Shown here piece by piece: positions 8,671-17,544 of a stretch of DNA of 64,000 bases (the stretch's first letter is position 1; each line of letters starts with the position of its first letter). This DNA comes from Haladaptatus paucihalophilus DX253 (GTDB lineage: Archaea > Halobacteriota > Halobacteria > Halobacteriales > Haladaptataceae): positions 1,086,962 to 1,150,961 of the forward strand of contig NZ_AQXI01000001.1 of the NCBI RefSeq assembly GCF_000376445.1, read 5' to 3'. The position numbers and the translations under genes were made by a program. Below the pieces are notes generated by a model. It saw only the letters and a list, made by a program, of their open reading frames with translations. It made no database searches and was not told the origin of the DNA.

Positions 8671-8790
8671 ACCTTTAAGTCATTACGCCGTATTGTTGCA
8701 GTTGACGCTTCGCTTTGGAGGGCCGAAGCGTCAGCGGGGACCAATTCAGGGCGGCAAGCGGTACGCGGGGTCTTTTCGCCCCCGCGTGTT
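8671..8790 (+). ncRNA. Candidate structured RNA: promoter-like box followed by two perfect hairpins
   Basis: The 8632-8942 interval has no credible ORF. It contains CCTTTAAGTC (8670-8679), a TATA-like box. About 25 bases on comes a perfect 10-bp inverted repeat, TGACGCTTCG (8703-8712) with CGAAGCGTCA (8724-8733) around an 11-base loop. A second perfect stem, ACGCGGGG (8763-8770) with CCCCGCGT (8780-8787), follows and runs into a pyrimidine-rich stretch. The order box, start-proximal stem, second stem suggests a small RNA of about 100 bases. No C/D or H/ACA box motif is evident. This is an inference from structure only. Confidence 0.4.
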
Positions 8791-8942
8791 CCGCTTTCCT
8801 TTCGAAAACAAACTCGCAAGCGACTGCTTCGTACAGACCACAGATACCAACGACCAGTCATTTCTCTCGTTCGACCGGAAACAGAGACCGACACCGAACC
8901 GCGCGCCGCGGGCGGACGAAAACGAACGCCGAATCGTAGCGC

Positions 8943-11234
8943 TCAGACGACGGTCAGCGTTTCGGTCATATCGCCGACCGAAAGCTGATACTCGCCCGTA
9001 TCGACGACCAGTTCGCCGCGGGAGAACACGTCGCCGAGGACGGTGGCGAGCGGGAGCACCGTCGAACGAATATCGACGCGAGTCGTCTCGCCCGCGTCGA
9101 GGGAAACGCGCTCGAAGCCGACGACGACCTGCTGTGGGTAGAGCACCTCGCCGTGCTCGCGGGTGCCGTAGACCGGGACGACGGTTTCGCCCGCCCTATC
9201 GCCCGTGTTGTGCACCGAGACGGAGACGGTTAGCTCGTCCGTCGCCGCCTTTTGCGGAAGCTTCGGCGGGCGGACTTCGAGGTTGCCGTACTCGAACTCG
9301 GTGTAGCTCATGCCGTGGCCGAACGGGAACAGCGGCGTCTCGTGTGATTGCGGCGGTTCCGTATTGCCCTCCTCGTTGAACTCGTCGGGCGGGAAGTTGT
9401 TATGGAGGTTGAGCAGTTGACCGGTTCCCTTCGGCCACGTGAACGGTAATCGGCCGCTCGGATTGGCGTCGCCGAACAGGGTGGCGGCGACCGCCGGTCC
9501 CGCCGCGGTTCCGGGCAGATACGCCATCAACGACGCCGAGAGGTGGTCGAACACCGACGTGCCGCGCGGCCGACCGGCCATGATGACGCCCACCGTCGGC
9601 GTTCCCGTCTCCGCCACCGTCTCGACCAGTCGCCGTTGTGCGTCCGGGAGGGCGAGCGTGTCCGTGTCGCCCTGCTCTTCCGCGTACGGTCCCTCGCCGA
9701 GGACGGCGACGACCACATCGGCACACTCCGCCGCCGCGCGGACGTCGTCTTCGTTCGATAACTCGTGCAGTCCGGTGGGGACGTGCGTGACCGACGTGGA
9801 ACCGGGTGCCGCCTCGGAGATGCCGTCGAGAACGGTGGTCGCGGGTGGCTCGATGTCGCCGACGCCCTGCCATCCGAGCGACCAACCGCCCATCTGGTTC
9901 GCCACGCTGTCGGCGCTCGGTCCGGTGACGAGGACCGACCCCGTGTCGGAACCGAGCGGTAGCGTCCCGTCGTTGGTGAGCATGGTCATCGATTCCGTCG
10001 CCACCTCCCGTGCGAGGTCACGGCCCTCGGAGACGACGCCCTCTACTTTCTCGGGTTCGGCGTACGGGTCGTCGAACAACCCGACGTTCTCCTTGAACGC
10101 GAGGATGTTCGTCACCGCCTCGTCGATGCGCTCCATCGAGACGCTTCCCTCGTCGACGAGTTCGATGAGCCGTCGCTGGTAGCCCTCGGCGTCGTCGCCC
10201 TCGATGCTCGCTGCCGGAACCATGTACATGTCGATACCGGCGTTGATTCCCAACCGGGTCGCCTCCTTCAGGTCCTCGGCGAAGCCGTGGACCTTTATCA
10301 TCCGGAAGAAGTCGTGCCAGTCGGAGACGACCATCCCCTCGAAGCCGAGTTGGTCGCGGAGGATGTCGATGAGGAGTTCCTTCGAGGCGTGTGCGGGGAC
10401 GCCGTTCAACGATCCGCTGTTGACCATCACCGTCTCCGCTCCGGCGGTGATTCCCGCGGCGTAGGGCGGGAGGAAGGTACTCGCGAAGGTGCGATAGGGC
10501 AACAGAGCAGACGTGCGGTCGTTCCCGTTCGCCGGTTCCGAGTATCCGGCGAAGTGTTTGACGCTGGCACCGGTTCGCTTGTAGCCGTTCGTCCGCTCCT
10601 CGTATCCCCGGACCTTGGCGGCGACCAACTGGGACGCGAGGTACGGGTCCTCGCTGAATCCCTCGTAGAATCGTCCCCAGCGCGGGTCGCGCTGGAGGTC
10701 GGCGACAGGCGAGAAGTTCCAGTGCGTGCCCGTGACGCGCATCGTCCGACTCGTTATCGACGCCATCTCCTCGGCGGCGTCCGCGTCCCACGCCGCGCCG
10801 ACGCCGTGGTTGTGCGGGAAGATGGTCGCGCCCTGAATGTTGTTGTTGCCGTGAACCGAATCGATGCCGTAGACGAAGGGGACGCCGAGACGGGTGTCCT
10901 CGACCATCGCCTTCTGGCGCACGTTGCTTTCACGAGCCACTTCCTTCGGGTCGAACGACGGCAGATACATGAGCGACCCGGGCTTGTATTTGCGGAGCGC
11001 TTCCGCCGGATTCTCCGACTGAATCTCGCTGGCGGCCATCTGCGTCATCTGTCCCACCTTCTCTTCGAGCGTCATCTCGTCGACGAGGTTCGCCACCCGG
11101 TCGCTGGGCGCGGTCCGACCGGTGGCAACCGCCGATTCACCGATGTACCCCGCGAGGGCCGCTGCCAATGCGATTCCTCCGGAATGCTGCATGAAATCCC
11201 GCCGCGACGAACCATTTGTGGTATCCTTTCGCAT
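8943..11234 (-). CDS. Exported glycoside hydrolase family 3 beta-glucosidase-type enzyme
   Basis: The 763-residue product begins with a twin-arginine signal (SSRRDFMQHSG, then a hydrophobic alanine/glycine stretch to about residue 37), so it is exported folded. The GH3 N-domain shows VPFVYGIDSVHGNNN, WNFSPVADLQRDPRWGR, KHFAGYS and the nucleophile Asp305 in GMVVSDWHDFF. The GH3 C-domain (about residues 420-620) and a fibronectin-III-like end (about 680-763, GETVVPVY...) complete the usual three-domain layout. The closest functional type is a beta-glucosidase or exo-glucanase of the BglX kind; substrate is not decided by sequence. Confidence 0.92.
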   Translation of the reverse strand: MRKDTTNGSSRRDFMQHSGGIALAAALAGYIGESAVATGRTAPSDRVANLVDEMTLEEKVGQMTQMAASEIQSENPAEALRKYKPGSLMYLPSFDPKEVARESNVRQKAMVEDTRLGVPFVYGIDSVHGNNNIQGATIFPHNHGVGAAWDADAAEEMASITSRTMRVTGTHWNFSPVADLQRDPRWGRFYEGFSEDPYLASQLVAAKVRGYEERTNGYKRTGASVKHFAGYSEPANGNDRTSALLPYRTFASTFLPPYAAGITAGAETVMVNSGSLNGVPAHASKELLIDILRDQLGFEGMVVSDWHDFFRMIKVHGFAEDLKEATRLGINAGIDMYMVPAASIEGDDAEGYQRRLIELVDEGSVSMERIDEAVTNILAFKENVGLFDDPYAEPEKVEGVVSEGRDLAREVATESMTMLTNDGTLPLGSDTGSVLVTGPSADSVANQMGGWSLGWQGVGDIEPPATTVLDGISEAAPGSTSVTHVPTGLHELSNEDDVRAAAECADVVVAVLGEGPYAEEQGDTDTLALPDAQRRLVETVAETGTPTVGVIMAGRPRGTSVFDHLSASLMAYLPGTAAGPAVAATLFGDANPSGRLPFTWPKGTGQLLNLHNNFPPDEFNEEGNTEPPQSHETPLFPFGHGMSYTEFEYGNLEVRPPKLPQKAATDELTVSVSVHNTGDRAGETVVPVYGTREHGEVLYPQQVVVGFERVSLDAGETTRVDIRSTVLPLATVLGDVFSRGELVVDTGEYQLSVGDMTETLTVV

Positions 11235-11409
11235 GCTCCGAAACCTGAGAAAGGTGAGTGGATAAAATTTTTTCTCTACAAAATATTAATTTCCCATGAT
11301 TAGATGGATTTTTTGAACAATACCGACTAATCACCACCACACTCGATAAAATGGAGACTACCGATGCCACCCGAAAATCGCTATCGAGGGTGAGCGCGGC
11401 CGATTCAGG

Positions 11410-11688
11410 TCACTCGATTTCGAGCGTGCCGTCCGTGTCGTCTTGCCCTTCCTTCCATTCGAGTTCGAACTCGACGCTGAGTTCGTTTCGTCCGGAGGCC
11501 GAACTCTCCCGTTCGGCCTTCACTTCGAACGACGGGCGGCTCGGCGGGTCGAGCGTCACCGATTGACCGCCTGCAGTCAACGTTATGGCTTCCCCGCCGT
11601 CGAGTTTGTCCGCGACGGTTCGGAGATAGTCGGCGATGTCGCTGCGGCTCTGTGTTTCCTCGGTTTCGAACAGAACTTCTTCTGGCAT
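11410..11688 (-). CDS. amphi-Trp domain protein, 92 aa
   Basis: The product starts MPEEVLFETEETQSRSDIAD and ends in a beta strand ELSVEFELEWKEG. This matches the short amphi-Trp domain: acidic start, the helix IADYLRTVADKLDGG, a strand pair around ITLTAGGQSVTL, and the conserved amphipathic strand with Trp. Function is unknown. The frame is open to 11736 but MPEEVLFE is the family start. A divergent PadR-type gene lies about 120 bases away. Confidence 0.8.
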   Translation of the reverse strand: MPEEVLFETEETQSRSDIADYLRTVADKLDGGEAITLTAGGQSVTLDPPSRPSFEVKAERESSASGRNELSVEFELEWKEGQDDTDGTLEIE

Positions 11689-11808
11689 GGTACTAGAAAC
11701 GACGCGGACGGTGATAAGTCCAATCCCCCGAACCACATCGTGTGCCGACCTCCGAAACTGTCGGAACCGATATCCTTATGGCGAACAGACACATCGGCGA
11801 TATTGACG

Positions 11809-12081
11809 ATGCACGAGTTGACGGGATTTCAGCGGGACATACTGTACGTAATCGCCGGACACGGCGAACCGCACGGGCTTGCGATTCAGGAGGACCTCGA
11901 AGAGTACTACGAGACGGAGGTACACCACGGACGTCTCTACCCGAACCTCGACACGCTCGTCGAGGACGGACTCGTCGAGAAAGGGAAACGGGACAAGCGA
12001 ACGAACTACTACGCCCTGACCGAGCGCGGCCGGGAACACATCGAAGCGCGCCGCAAGTGGGAAGCGCGGTTCATCGACTAA
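11809..12081 (+). CDS. PadR-family winged-helix regulator, 90 aa
   Basis: The sequence MHELTGFQRDILYVIAGHGE is followed by PHGLAIQEDLEEYYETEVHHGRLYPNLDTLVEDGLVEKG. That is the classic PadR helix-turn-helix and wing, with the RLYPxLxxLxxxGL recognition segment. The C-terminal helix is short, as in the haloarchaeal PadR group. The upstream open frame is non-coding in character, so ATG 11809 is taken. The ligand or target is unknown. Confidence 0.88.
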   Translation: MHELTGFQRDILYVIAGHGEPHGLAIQEDLEEYYETEVHHGRLYPNLDTLVEDGLVEKGKRDKRTNYYALTERGREHIEARRKWEARFID

Positions 12082-12092
12082 GCACCGTCGGT

Positions 12093-13337
12093 CTACCAGT
12101 CGGCGTCGTCGCTCTCGCCTGGTGTCGGCGGTTGGACGGCCATCCCGTCGGCGGCCACTGACGAGTCGGGGTCCGTCGGTGAATCCGTTTCTTTCGATTC
12201 CGCGGAATCGTGCGGCGGTTCCGGAAACTCCTCCCCGTCACGGAGATACGTCGGGTCCACCGCCCACGGCTGAATGGGGCTTCCGGTGATGAGTTCCGGG
12301 AGGACGATTTTCACGAAGTGGACGACGAGCACGAGTATCATCGGTCCGAGGAAGATGCCGTACCACCCGAACAGCAGCGGACCGAAGATGTACGCGAGCA
12401 TCACCATCCCCACGTGCAAGTTACGCCCCGAAACGTACGGTCGCAACACGAGGTCAGGGATGGTGTCCACGATGACGAACGAGACGAGCGCGAACACGGC
12501 CGGGAACCAGAGAAGGCCTGGGTCGCGGGCCATCAACGCCTCCGCGCCGATGACGCCGGTCACCGGGAAGTAGACGAGTTTCATCCCGACGACCGGAATC
12601 AGGCTGGCGACGCCCGTCAACAACCCGACGACGGTCGGGTACGGAATTCCTATTCCGGGTGGGGCCGCCATATCGAGGAGGTTGTAGGAGATAGCCCCGA
12701 TGGTCCCCGTCATGAAGGCGTTGAGGATGTTGCCGAAGAAGATGCTGTTGAAGTCAGAATCGACGCGGTGGACGTACGCTTCGAGGACGCCGCCGGTGTC
12801 CGCGAAGGTCCGATGGAACCACCGCGAGAGTTTGTGGTCGTCACGAAGCAGGTAGAACGCGATGGCGATCATCACGAACAGATGCAGGGCGGCGTTCCCG
12901 ACGAAGGCGAGGTATTTGTACGTCGAACCGAACGCCTGCTCGATGAGCTTCGTGTTGTCCGCGTTTTCGAGGAGTTGTTCGGGATTCTGGGCGAGCCTGG
13001 AGATGTCCCCGTACTGCTGTACCGGTTGGGGAAGCGCGCCGAGATTGGCCGTCCGCGCGACCGTCGTCAGTTCGTGAAACGCGATGATGAGGGTGTACGC
13101 GACGAGCAAAATCGCGGGGAGAGCGAGCACGAGTAACGCGACAGCGGCGGCGAGGCTCCGCGGGCGAATCCGTCGCTGGAGCCGCCGATACACCGGCCGC
13201 GTCGCGTAGTAGAGAAACAGACCGAAGACAAACGTCCCGATGAACGAGTAAATGACGAACAGCGCCGCGAGGCCGAGCATCCCACCACCGGCCCACCACG
13301 CCGCACGGGATTTGTCAATGTTCCATCCGGAGACCAT
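12093..13337 (-). CDS. AI-2E/PerM family membrane transporter
   Basis: The 414 aa protein has about seven to eight membrane segments. These start with an N-terminal pair (MLGLAALFVIYSFIGTFVFGLFLYYATRP), and the family's conserved late region is DTIPDLVLRPYVSGRNLHVGMVMLAYIFGPLLFGWYGIFLGPMI. A soluble helical stretch at about residues 95-145 sits between the early and late spans. The acidic, disordered tail of about 60 residues is cytoplasmic in style. AI-2E proteins have been linked to autoinducer or Na+/H+ export; the substrate here is open. Confidence 0.9.
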   Translation of the reverse strand: MVSGWNIDKSRAAWWAGGGMLGLAALFVIYSFIGTFVFGLFLYYATRPVYRRLQRRIRPRSLAAAVALLVLALPAILLVAYTLIIAFHELTTVARTANLGALPQPVQQYGDISRLAQNPEQLLENADNTKLIEQAFGSTYKYLAFVGNAALHLFVMIAIAFYLLRDDHKLSRWFHRTFADTGGVLEAYVHRVDSDFNSIFFGNILNAFMTGTIGAISYNLLDMAAPPGIGIPYPTVVGLLTGVASLIPVVGMKLVYFPVTGVIGAEALMARDPGLLWFPAVFALVSFVIVDTIPDLVLRPYVSGRNLHVGMVMLAYIFGPLLFGWYGIFLGPMILVLVVHFVKIVLPELITGSPIQPWAVDPTYLRDGEEFPEPPHDSAESKETDSPTDPDSSVAADGMAVQPPTPGESDDADW

Positions 13338-13400
13338 ACAACAGAAGTTTGCGGGCCGGGCTTAAAGATTTCGCGCCCGAAACGGAGATAGCAACAACCC

Positions 13401-13406
13401 TTTTAA
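13401..13406 (+). promoter_or_regulatory. TATA-like box before the MgtC/DUF4010 gene
   Basis: TTTTAA begins 30 bases before the GTG at 13431, consistent with a leaderless start at that GTG. Confidence 0.45.
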
Positions 13407-13430
13407 CCGACTACCGGCGTAGTACGGGGA

Positions 13431-14702
13431 GTGTCCGGATTCGAAACCTTGGTCGCGTCGGCTACGTTGGACAGCGATGTCGTCCGTATCGCGCTCGCCG
13501 GAGCGCTCGGTCTCTTCCTCGGGTTGGAGCGCGAATGGTCCCAGAAGTCCGCCGGGATTCGGACGTTCACGCTCATCAGCCTCCTCGGCGCGGCGTTCAC
13601 TATCATTAATAAAGACGTGTTGCTCGCGCTCGGCGGCCTGCTCGTCATCGTCCAAGGGATTCTGCTCGCGGTACAGGGATTGATGGACGACGACGAGGAC
13701 ACCGGCCTGTCGCTCACAACGTCGGTCTCGATGCTCGTTACGTTCGGCGTCGGCGTGCTGGTCGCGGAAGGCTACATCCTCGTCGGCGTCACCGTCGCCG
13801 TCGTCTCGTCGCTCCTGCTCGTGTTGAAGCGCGAACTCCACTCGTTCGCGTGGGGGATGTCACGCGAGGAACTCCGCTCCGCCGCGGAGTTCGCCATCCT
13901 CGCGTTCGTCATCTACCCGCTCCTCCCGCCCGGCGAAGTCGGGTTCGGCGGCGTCACGTTGAGCCCCCGTCTCATCTGGTTGATGGTCGTCACCGTCGCC
14001 GGTATCGGCATCGCGAACTACGCAGTCGTCGAGACGTACGGCGGTCGCGGGATCGCGGTCACCGGCTTTTTCGGCGGGTTGGCGTCCTCGACCGCGGTAG
14101 TCGGCACCATGCTCGACCACGTTCGCCAGCGACCCGAAGCGGCCACCTACGGCGTGGCCGCCATCCTCCTCGCCGACGCCGCGATGGCGCTCCGAAACCT
14201 CGTCATCGCGCTGGCGTTCACCCTGGGCAATCCCGACAAGACGCTTTACGGTGCCATCATCCCGCTCGGAACCATCATCGTCGGCAGCGTCGCCATCGCG
14301 GCCTACACGGCCGACTGGTCGCAGGAGATGGACATCGACTTGGAAAGCCCGTTCTCGCTCGGAAACGCGCTCGGGTTCGGCGCCATCTTCCTGCTCGTCG
14401 TGGTCGGCGGCGCGGTGGCGAAAAGCCAGTTCGGACAGGCCGGATTCTACCTCACCGCGCTCCTCTCCGGACTCGTGTCGAGCGCGGGCGTGACCGCCTC
14501 CGCGGTGACGCTCTACAGCGGCGGGAACCTGAGCCAGCAGACCGCCGTCTTCGGCATCCTGCTCGCAACCGCATCGAGCATCCTCGTCAAGGCGGCGCTG
14601 ACCATCTCCGCACCGAACCGGACGTTCGCCTACCGAATCGCCGTCTGGAGTACGGTGCTGCTCGCCGGGGCGGGGGTCACTGCCATCGCCGCTGTCGTGT
14701 GA
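13431..14702 (+). CDS. MgtC/SapB family membrane protein with DUF4010 C-terminal half
   Basis: 423 aa, almost wholly hydrophobic. The N-terminal third carries the MgtC signature GALGLFLGLEREWSQKSAGIRTFTLISLLGA. The rest matches DUF4010, an array of further membrane spans including ITVTGFFGGLASSTAVVGTM-like and GLVSSAGVTASAVTLY motifs. MgtC proteins modulate magnesium homeostasis or F-type ATPase activity in bacteria; the archaeal role is not established. The start is GTG. Confidence 0.9.
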   Translation: MSGFETLVASATLDSDVVRIALAGALGLFLGLEREWSQKSAGIRTFTLISLLGAAFTIINKDVLLALGGLLVIVQGILLAVQGLMDDDEDTGLSLTTSVSMLVTFGVGVLVAEGYILVGVTVAVVSSLLLVLKRELHSFAWGMSREELRSAAEFAILAFVIYPLLPPGEVGFGGVTLSPRLIWLMVVTVAGIGIANYAVVETYGGRGIAVTGFFGGLASSTAVVGTMLDHVRQRPEAATYGVAAILLADAAMALRNLVIALAFTLGNPDKTLYGAIIPLGTIIVGSVAIAAYTADWSQEMDIDLESPFSLGNALGFGAIFLLVVVGGAVAKSQFGQAGFYLTALLSGLVSSAGVTASAVTLYSGGNLSQQTAVFGILLATASSILVKAALTISAPNRTFAYRIAVWSTVLLAGAGVTAIAAVV

Positions 14703-14717
14703 GGACACACAACGAAC

Positions 14718-14726
14718 TTTTTAAAA
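14718..14726 (+). promoter_or_regulatory. TATA-like box of the aminotransferase gene
   Basis: TTTTTAAAA lies 23-31 bases before the ATG at 14749 and just after the stop of the MgtC gene, indicating an independent promoter. Confidence 0.55.
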
Positions 14727-14748
14727 TGGGGCTATCCGTACCCGCTAC

Positions 14749-16080
14749 ATGGACCGAGAAACGGCCGAGCCACAGGTTCGGGACATGCCGGGCCAAAAAG
14801 CACGAGAATGGGCAGACTACCATCACCAGTTCGCCGCCCCGACGACGTACGTCTACGATTTCGTCTGGGACCTGACCGAAGACGCCGAAGGACCGTTCTG
14901 CACCGACGTGGACGGCAACGTTCTCCTCGATTTTACCAGCCACGTCGCCGCCGCGCCGCTGGGGTACAACAACCCCAAAATCATGGACAAAATCGACGAG
15001 TTCCCGCTCCCCGACCCGACGAAAATCGCCGGACAGGACTTCTACGCCGCGGGCGGGTGGCCGCCGGAGGACCCCGAGTTCCCCGGCCCGACGCAACTGA
15101 TGGAGCGACTCGTCGACGTGACGAGCCACTACGACATGGACACCGTGTTCCTGTCGAACTCCGGCGCGGAAGCCGTCGAGAACGCCATCAAAATCAGCTA
15201 CAACCGCGGCGGCCACCGCGCGTTCAACTTCGACGGCGCGTTCCACGGGCGGACGCTCGGCGCGCTCTCGCTCAACCGCTCGAAAGTCGCCCACCGCAAG
15301 GGCTACCCCGAGATTCCGGGCATCGTGAGCGTTCCGTACTGCTCCTGTGAGGGGCAGTGTGAGTGTGGCTGGAAGACGAACGGACCGGGTGGCAACGTCA
15401 TCGCCGACAAACTCGACCCCGGCCAAGGCGTCATCGACCCCGAAGAGGTCTCCTACATCATCCTCGAACCGGTACAGGGAGAGGGCGGCTATCGCGTCCC
15501 GAACGACGAGTTCATCCGCGACATCGCCGAGATTCAGGACACCTACGACATCAACGTCATCGCCGACGAGATTCAGTCCGGCATGGGTCGGACGGGCGAG
15601 ATGTGGGCAGTGGACCACCTCGACCTCGAACCCGACGTCATCACCAGCGCGAAGGCGCTGCGCGTCGGCGCGACCATCTCGCGCTCGGACGTGTTCCCCG
15701 AGGAGAAGGGCCGACTCTCCTCCACGTGGGGTGCTGGCGACGTGCTCTCGTCGCTCCAAGGAGCGCTCACTATCGACGCGATTCACGAACACAACCTGCT
15801 CACCAACGCCGAGGAGCGCGGCCGACAAACGCGCGAACTCATCGCCGACGCCGCGCCGGAATCCGTGGTCGACGTGCGCGGCCGAGGCCTGATGCTCGCC
15901 GTCGAATTCGACACGAAGGACCGACGCGAAGCGGTCGTCGACGCCGCGCTCTCTCGCGGCCTCCTCACGCTCGGCTGTGGTTACAAGACGCTCCGTCTCC
16001 TCCCGCCGCTCGACGTGACCGAGCGCGAAATCGACCTCGGTGTCAACATCCTGCTCGACGCCATCGAGGACGTCGCGTAA
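14749..16080 (+). CDS. Class III PLP-dependent aminotransferase with a CxCx3CxC insert
   Basis: 443 aa. The PLP lysine is Lys302 in DVITSAKALRVG, with the cofactor aspartate Asp273 in VIADEIQSGMGRTG and the phosphate site SNSGAEAVENAIK. This is the acetylornithine/4-aminobutyrate aminotransferase group; the amine donor is not clear. Unusual are four cysteines at 198, 200, 204 and 206 (YCSCEGQCECGW) in the loop after the PEIPGIVSVPY strand, which could bind zinc or a cluster. It is not in an operon with arginine or GABA genes, so the substrate is left open. Confidence 0.88.
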   Translation: MDRETAEPQVRDMPGQKAREWADYHHQFAAPTTYVYDFVWDLTEDAEGPFCTDVDGNVLLDFTSHVAAAPLGYNNPKIMDKIDEFPLPDPTKIAGQDFYAAGGWPPEDPEFPGPTQLMERLVDVTSHYDMDTVFLSNSGAEAVENAIKISYNRGGHRAFNFDGAFHGRTLGALSLNRSKVAHRKGYPEIPGIVSVPYCSCEGQCECGWKTNGPGGNVIADKLDPGQGVIDPEEVSYIILEPVQGEGGYRVPNDEFIRDIAEIQDTYDINVIADEIQSGMGRTGEMWAVDHLDLEPDVITSAKALRVGATISRSDVFPEEKGRLSSTWGAGDVLSSLQGALTIDAIHEHNLLTNAEERGRQTRELIADAAPESVVDVRGRGLMLAVEFDTKDRREAVVDAALSRGLLTLGCGYKTLRLLPPLDVTEREIDLGVNILLDAIEDVA

Positions 16081-16110
16081 CGCTATGTCCGTCCGTGACG
16101 TTTCTCCCGT

Positions 16111-16761
16111 ATGAGCGTCATGGCAGACCTGTCGATTTCGGGTGAGGAGTTCGTTCTCGGAACCGCCCTGCATACTCACGCCGACGTTCACGTCGAACTG
16201 GAGCGCGTCGTCCCGTCTTCCCAACAGGTACTCCCGTTTTTCTGGGCTATCGGGACCGATTTCGAGACGTTCGAGCGAGACGTGCGTGGCAACCCGAACG
16301 TTCAATCGCTCGTGGCGTTGGACAGGATAGAGGGGCGCGTCCTCTACCGGGCCGAATGGAGCGAGGAAGTCGAGAGTTTCATCCACGGCATCGCGGCGGT
16401 CGGTGCGACCATCCTCGAAGCCACCGGCGACCGAGTCTGGCGGTTCCGACTTCGGTTCCACGACCACGCCGCGCTGTCGGAGTTCCACGACTACTGCGTG
16501 GCCCACGACATCCGTTACACGCTGGACCGGGTCGCGACGGATATCGCGGTCGAACGCGAAGAGTTCGGGCTGACGCAGGAGCAACGCGAGACGCTCGTGT
16601 TGGCCATAGAAGAGGGATACTTCGACGTCCCCCGCGGCGTGACGCTGACCGAACTCGCCGCGGAACTCGGGGTCACACAGCAGTCGGTCTCGGAACGCGT
16701 TCGGCGCGGAACCGGAACCGTACTCGAAGCGGCGCTCCTCGAAGCGGACGGGAATCGATAA
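16111..16761 (+). CDS. Bat-type (bacterio-opsin activator) HTH regulator
   Basis: 216 aa. Residues about 10-150 form the bacterioopsin-activator input domain (FVLGTALHTHADVHVELERVVP ... FFWAIGTDFETFERDV). The C-terminal HTH_10 domain is LTQEQRETLVLAIEEGYFDVPRGVTLTELAAELGVTQQSVSERVRRG. Such proteins are common haloarchaeal one-component regulators. It lies 30 bases downstream of the aminotransferase and could regulate it or be co-transcribed with it. Confidence 0.88.
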   Translation: MSVMADLSISGEEFVLGTALHTHADVHVELERVVPSSQQVLPFFWAIGTDFETFERDVRGNPNVQSLVALDRIEGRVLYRAEWSEEVESFIHGIAAVGATILEATGDRVWRFRLRFHDHAALSEFHDYCVAHDIRYTLDRVATDIAVEREEFGLTQEQRETLVLAIEEGYFDVPRGVTLTELAAELGVTQQSVSERVRRGTGTVLEAALLEADGNR

Positions 16762-16831
16762 CGAACCACGTAAAAGAGGGCTGTAATAACAGGCAATTCT
16801 CTATTTGTCACCCCACACTTTCGACCAGACG

Positions 16832-17185
16832 ATGGTGGAAGCGCCAAACGACCGACGACGGACCGAGGCCACAGCGTCAGTAAATCGTTCGACGACCGTC
16901 AGCGATACGGTGGAGTCTCTCGGGCTTGGAGTTCTCCTTCACATCCCACCGGAGATACACGACGTGTTGGCGGCCGAACCGCGACAGGAAATCGTCGCGT
17001 ACCTGTACCGAATCGAACGGGAGGTGGCCATCGCGGAACTGGCCGACTACCTCGCCGCGGCCGATAGCGAGTTCGACCGTCAGCGCGTGAAAACGAACCT
17101 CTATCACACGCACCTCCCGAAACTCGACACGGCCGAATTTATCCGGTGGAACCGTGAGAGCGGGATGGTGCGGCTCGTCCGTTAG
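16832..17185 (+). CDS. DUF7344-type winged-helix protein
   Basis: The 117 aa product (from ATG 16832; TTG 16805 is an alternative) has a single HTH domain: DVLAAEPRQEIVAYLYRIEREVAIAELADYLAA, followed by the typical VKTNLYHTHLPKLDTAEFIRWNRESGMVRL. I recall this as the DUF7344 group of haloarchaeal regulators. Its stop overlaps the stop of the next gene by four bases in convergent orientation. Confidence 0.75.
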   Translation: MVEAPNDRRRTEATASVNRSTTVSDTVESLGLGVLLHIPPEIHDVLAAEPRQEIVAYLYRIEREVAIAELADYLAAADSEFDRQRVKTNLYHTHLPKLDTAEFIRWNRESGMVRLVR

Positions 17186-17505
17186 AACTGATAGCGGCGC
17201 TCGTCGTCTCGCTGGGGGAACTGGTCTGCGCCCGTCATTTCTTCGAACGTCATTCCCGAGAGATACTCGTCGTACGTGACGTCGTACGCGCTTCGGAGGT
17301 GGAAATCGAGGTTGCCCGTCTCCACCGTCGTCTGAAACAGCATGTGTATCGCACGGCGGACGATCTCCTCGGGGTCGTCGGTGTCGAACGCGGTCCCGAG
17401 CATGGCGAGTTCGTTGCGCGTTTCGCGGTCGAGCGAGACGGAAAATTCCTCGTCAAGCGATGAATAGGCGGTTTGCACGTCGTCCGTCAGGTCGTCCAGA
17501 CTCAT
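17182..17505 (-). CDS. Acidic hypothetical protein, 107 aa
   Basis: MSLDDLTDDVQTAYSSLDEE and SVSLDRETRNELAMLGTAFDTDDPEEIVRRAIHMLFQTTVE suggest a ribbon-helix-helix-like or small helical domain. The C-terminal part (DVTYDEYLSGMTFEEM) is aspartate- and tyrosine-rich. No zinc motif or membrane span. It overlaps the stop of the upstream gene, tail to tail. Family not recognised. Confidence 0.6.
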   Translation of the reverse strand: MSLDDLTDDVQTAYSSLDEEFSVSLDRETRNELAMLGTAFDTDDPEEIVRRAIHMLFQTTVETGNLDFHLRSAYDVTYDEYLSGMTFEEMTGADQFPQRDDERRYQF

Positions 17506-17544
17506 TGCCGTGAGGTTGGTCGGGAGTCGGATACGGCTTTCGTT

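Noticed and set aside
8632-8942. SRP RNA or RNase P RNA in the hairpin-bearing gap
   Set aside because: Too short for either and their conserved core sequences are not visible; kept only as an unnamed candidate RNA.
14677-16584. 635-codon minus-strand ORF over the aminotransferase
   Set aside because: Antisense shadow; its translation is low-complexity and the plus strand has the PLP lysine motif.
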